A stretch of DNA of 64,000 bases from JAEUOS01 sp046160545 (GTDB lineage Bacteria > Pseudomonadota > Gammaproteobacteria > Burkholderiales > JAEUOS01), in the NCBI GenBank assembly GCA_046160545.1, contig JBJXGS010000174.1, positions 1 to 64,000 of the forward strand, written 5' to 3'. Positions 62,971 to 64,000 of this stretch are shown piece after piece. Under the pieces are notes generated by a model. That model did not search any database, was not told the origin of the DNA, and worked only from the letters and a program-made list of their open reading frames with translations. Each line of letters starts with the position of its first letter. The first letter of the stretch is position 1. Made by a program: the position numbers and the translations under genes.

Positions 62971-63257
62971 CCCTCGCGGGTGCCGGACCTGGGCGTGGTT
63001 GGACGGCGGGTCGCTACGGCACGGACTGCGCCAAGGATCCTGTGGCACCGGCGATGCAGTACATCGTCGAGTCCATCCCGACCAGGCAGGGCCCGGGGGT
63101 GATATACTCTGCCGGTCCCATTGTCACCTCTGCGCCTGCCGGTCCGGCCGTGCGCAAGATCCGCGGAGCGCGGCTCCGCAGCTAGCTGGGCGCTGTCCGC
63201 CCTAACTCGCATGGATGCATACAGCGGCCGTTTTTCGCGACCGCACCCCATTGCTGC
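62971..63257 (+). promoter_or_regulatory. Spacer before scpB with -10-like box and hairpin
   Basis: 287 bases without a gene. GTGATATACT contains TATACT at 63103-63108, a good -10; no matching -35 is seen 16-18 bases before it. A 7-bp hairpin GCGGAGC-GCG-GCTCCGC lies at 63163-63179. The region separates the motility block from housekeeping genes. Confidence 0.4.
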
Positions 63258-63800
63258 GTGAATACTTCCGAAGCCAAAAGCGTACTCGAAGCCGCGTTGC
63301 TGACTTCGACCGCACCGCTCAACGTCACGGATCTTGGCCGACTCTTCGAGGCCCAGGTCGGGGCGGATACCATCCGCGCCCTGCTTGAGGAATTGCGCGC
63401 AGATTGGGACGGGCGCAGCATGGTGCTCACGGCTCTGGCGTCCGGTTGGCGCTTTGTGTCGCGCCCGGAGTACGGACCGTACCTCGCACGGCTCAATGCC
63501 GATCGTGCACCACGCTATTCGCGCGCGGTACTCGAGACCCTGGCCATCATCGCCTATCGCCAGCCCGTGACAAGAGGCGATATCGAGGAAATCCGCGGCG
63601 TTGCGGTTTCGCCACAAATCCTGAAGACACTGGAAGAGCGCGGCTGGATTGATACCCTCGGACACAGAGACGCGCCCGGAAAGCCGGCCCTGCTTGGCAC
63701 GACGCGTCGTTTTCTGGATGACCTTGGCCTCGCATCGCTGGACGAGTTGCCCCCGCTGGCCGAGATGGAGAAAGTCATGGACCTAGCCGATGCTGCCTGA
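63258..63800 (+). CDS. scpB: ScpB, segregation and condensation protein
   Basis: 180 residues. ScpB dimers bind ScpA and form a condensin-like complex with SMC. Two winged-helix domains: SEAKSVLEAALLTSTAPLNV, and YSRAVLETLAIIAYRQPVTR followed by EIRGVAVSPQILKTLEERGW and TTRRFLDDLGLASLDELPPL, all conserved. GTG start; no ATG is in frame nearby. scpA is not seen upstream in this window. The rluB start overlaps its end by 11 bases. Confidence 0.96.
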   Translation: MNTSEAKSVLEAALLTSTAPLNVTDLGRLFEAQVGADTIRALLEELRADWDGRSMVLTALASGWRFVSRPEYGPYLARLNADRAPRYSRAVLETLAIIAYRQPVTRGDIEEIRGVAVSPQILKTLEERGWIDTLGHRDAPGKPALLGTTRRFLDDLGLASLDELPPLAEMEKVMDLADAA

Positions 63801-64000
63801 GTCCGATCCTCCGTCGATCCCGCCGCCGGCGGAGTCAACCCCTGCTGCGTCAAGCGTGCAATCGCCAGGCGCCGCCGACGCCGATAGCGCAATTGCAGCC
63901 AGCCTGCAAGTTGCAGAGGGCACCGCTACACCGCCAGGAGGGAGCGGCAAGCGCCGCCGTCGCGGGCGCCGTCGCGGCAAAGGTGGCGGGGCCAAGCCGC
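63790..64000 (+). CDS. rluB: RluB, 23S rRNA pseudouridine synthase (N-terminal extension only)
   Basis: The frame starts at an ATG inside the last codons of scpB and runs to the window edge. The 70 residues seen are a Pro/Ala-rich, then strongly basic extension (KRRRRGRRRGKGGG) that precedes the S4 and catalytic domains in many betaproteobacterial RluB proteins. No catalytic motif is in the window; the call relies on the conserved scpB-rluB order and on this basic extension. Confidence 0.7.
   Translation, partial: MLPESDPPSIPPPAESTPAASSVQSPGAADADSAIAASLQVAEGTATPPGGSGKRRRRGRRRGKGGGAKP

Noticed and set aside
61180..63048. 622-codon open frame antisense to the receiver-phosphatase gene
   Set aside because: Opposite strand carries intact REC, PP2C and HATPase motifs; the antisense product has none.
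1..64000. CRISPR arrays, tRNA or rRNA genes, prophage or toxin-antitoxin genes
   Set aside because: None recognised; the only tandem repeat is the 27-bp unit at 48408, which is coding and without spacers.

Overview
The window is one large flagellar and motility-signalling island from a GC-rich Gram-negative bacterium. Several things point to a betaproteobacterium: FlhD/FlhC as master regulators, an outer-membrane L ring (FlgH), FliA/FlgM control, and an scpB-rluB pair at the right end. A Rhodocyclales or Nitrosomonadales affiliation is only a guess from general protein character.

Layout. 1-8569 (minus strand): fliF-G-H-I-J-K, then fliL-M-N-O, tightly packed with ATGA-type overlaps. 8746-9048: fliE, divergent. 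9146-15327 (minus): ycgR brake, fliT, fliS, fliD, flaG and two tandem flagellin genes with structured leaders and 3' ends. 15798-18836 (plus): flhDC, motAB. 19109-19303: a small unknown gene. 19470-25835 (plus): flhB, flhA, flhF, flhG, fliA. 26153-28657: two single-domain response regulators, then flgN, flgM and flgA. 28837-39131 (plus): flgB to flgL, complete. The flagellar genes seen here look intact; FlhB has NPQH instead of NPTH, and the FlhG-like protein lacks a recognisable P-loop.

39159-58458 is a signalling block. A minus-strand operon encodes an atypical receiver, a very large hybrid kinase and a REC-PAS-GGDEF-EAL protein, and has a FliA-type promoter placed so that the receiver probably starts 39 bases inside its open frame. 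A plus-strand operon encodes a diguanylate cyclase, two related multi-PAS kinases and a receiver-HATPase protein. A NarX/NarL-type pair follows.

58610-60853 is a collapsed chemotaxis operon: the C-terminal end of an MCP-like protein that reads through its usual end, an intact cheY, a cheA cut off after the P1 domain, an internally deleted IS21 relic (istA start joined to istB end), and a cheB relic with a frameshift. This looks like IS-associated deletion of the middle of a che operon while the flagellar machinery stayed whole. It is followed by an intact partner-switch pair (STAS protein plus receiver/PP2C/kinase protein) resembling Pseudomonas HsbA/HsbR, which acts on FlgM. scpB and the start of rluB end the window.

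Likely logic: FlhDC drives the hook-basal-body operons and fliA; FliA, held by FlgM, drives late genes. FliA-like promoters are seen before flgM, before one flagellin and before the c-di-GMP operon. YcgR and the GGDEF/EAL proteins connect c-di-GMP to the motor.
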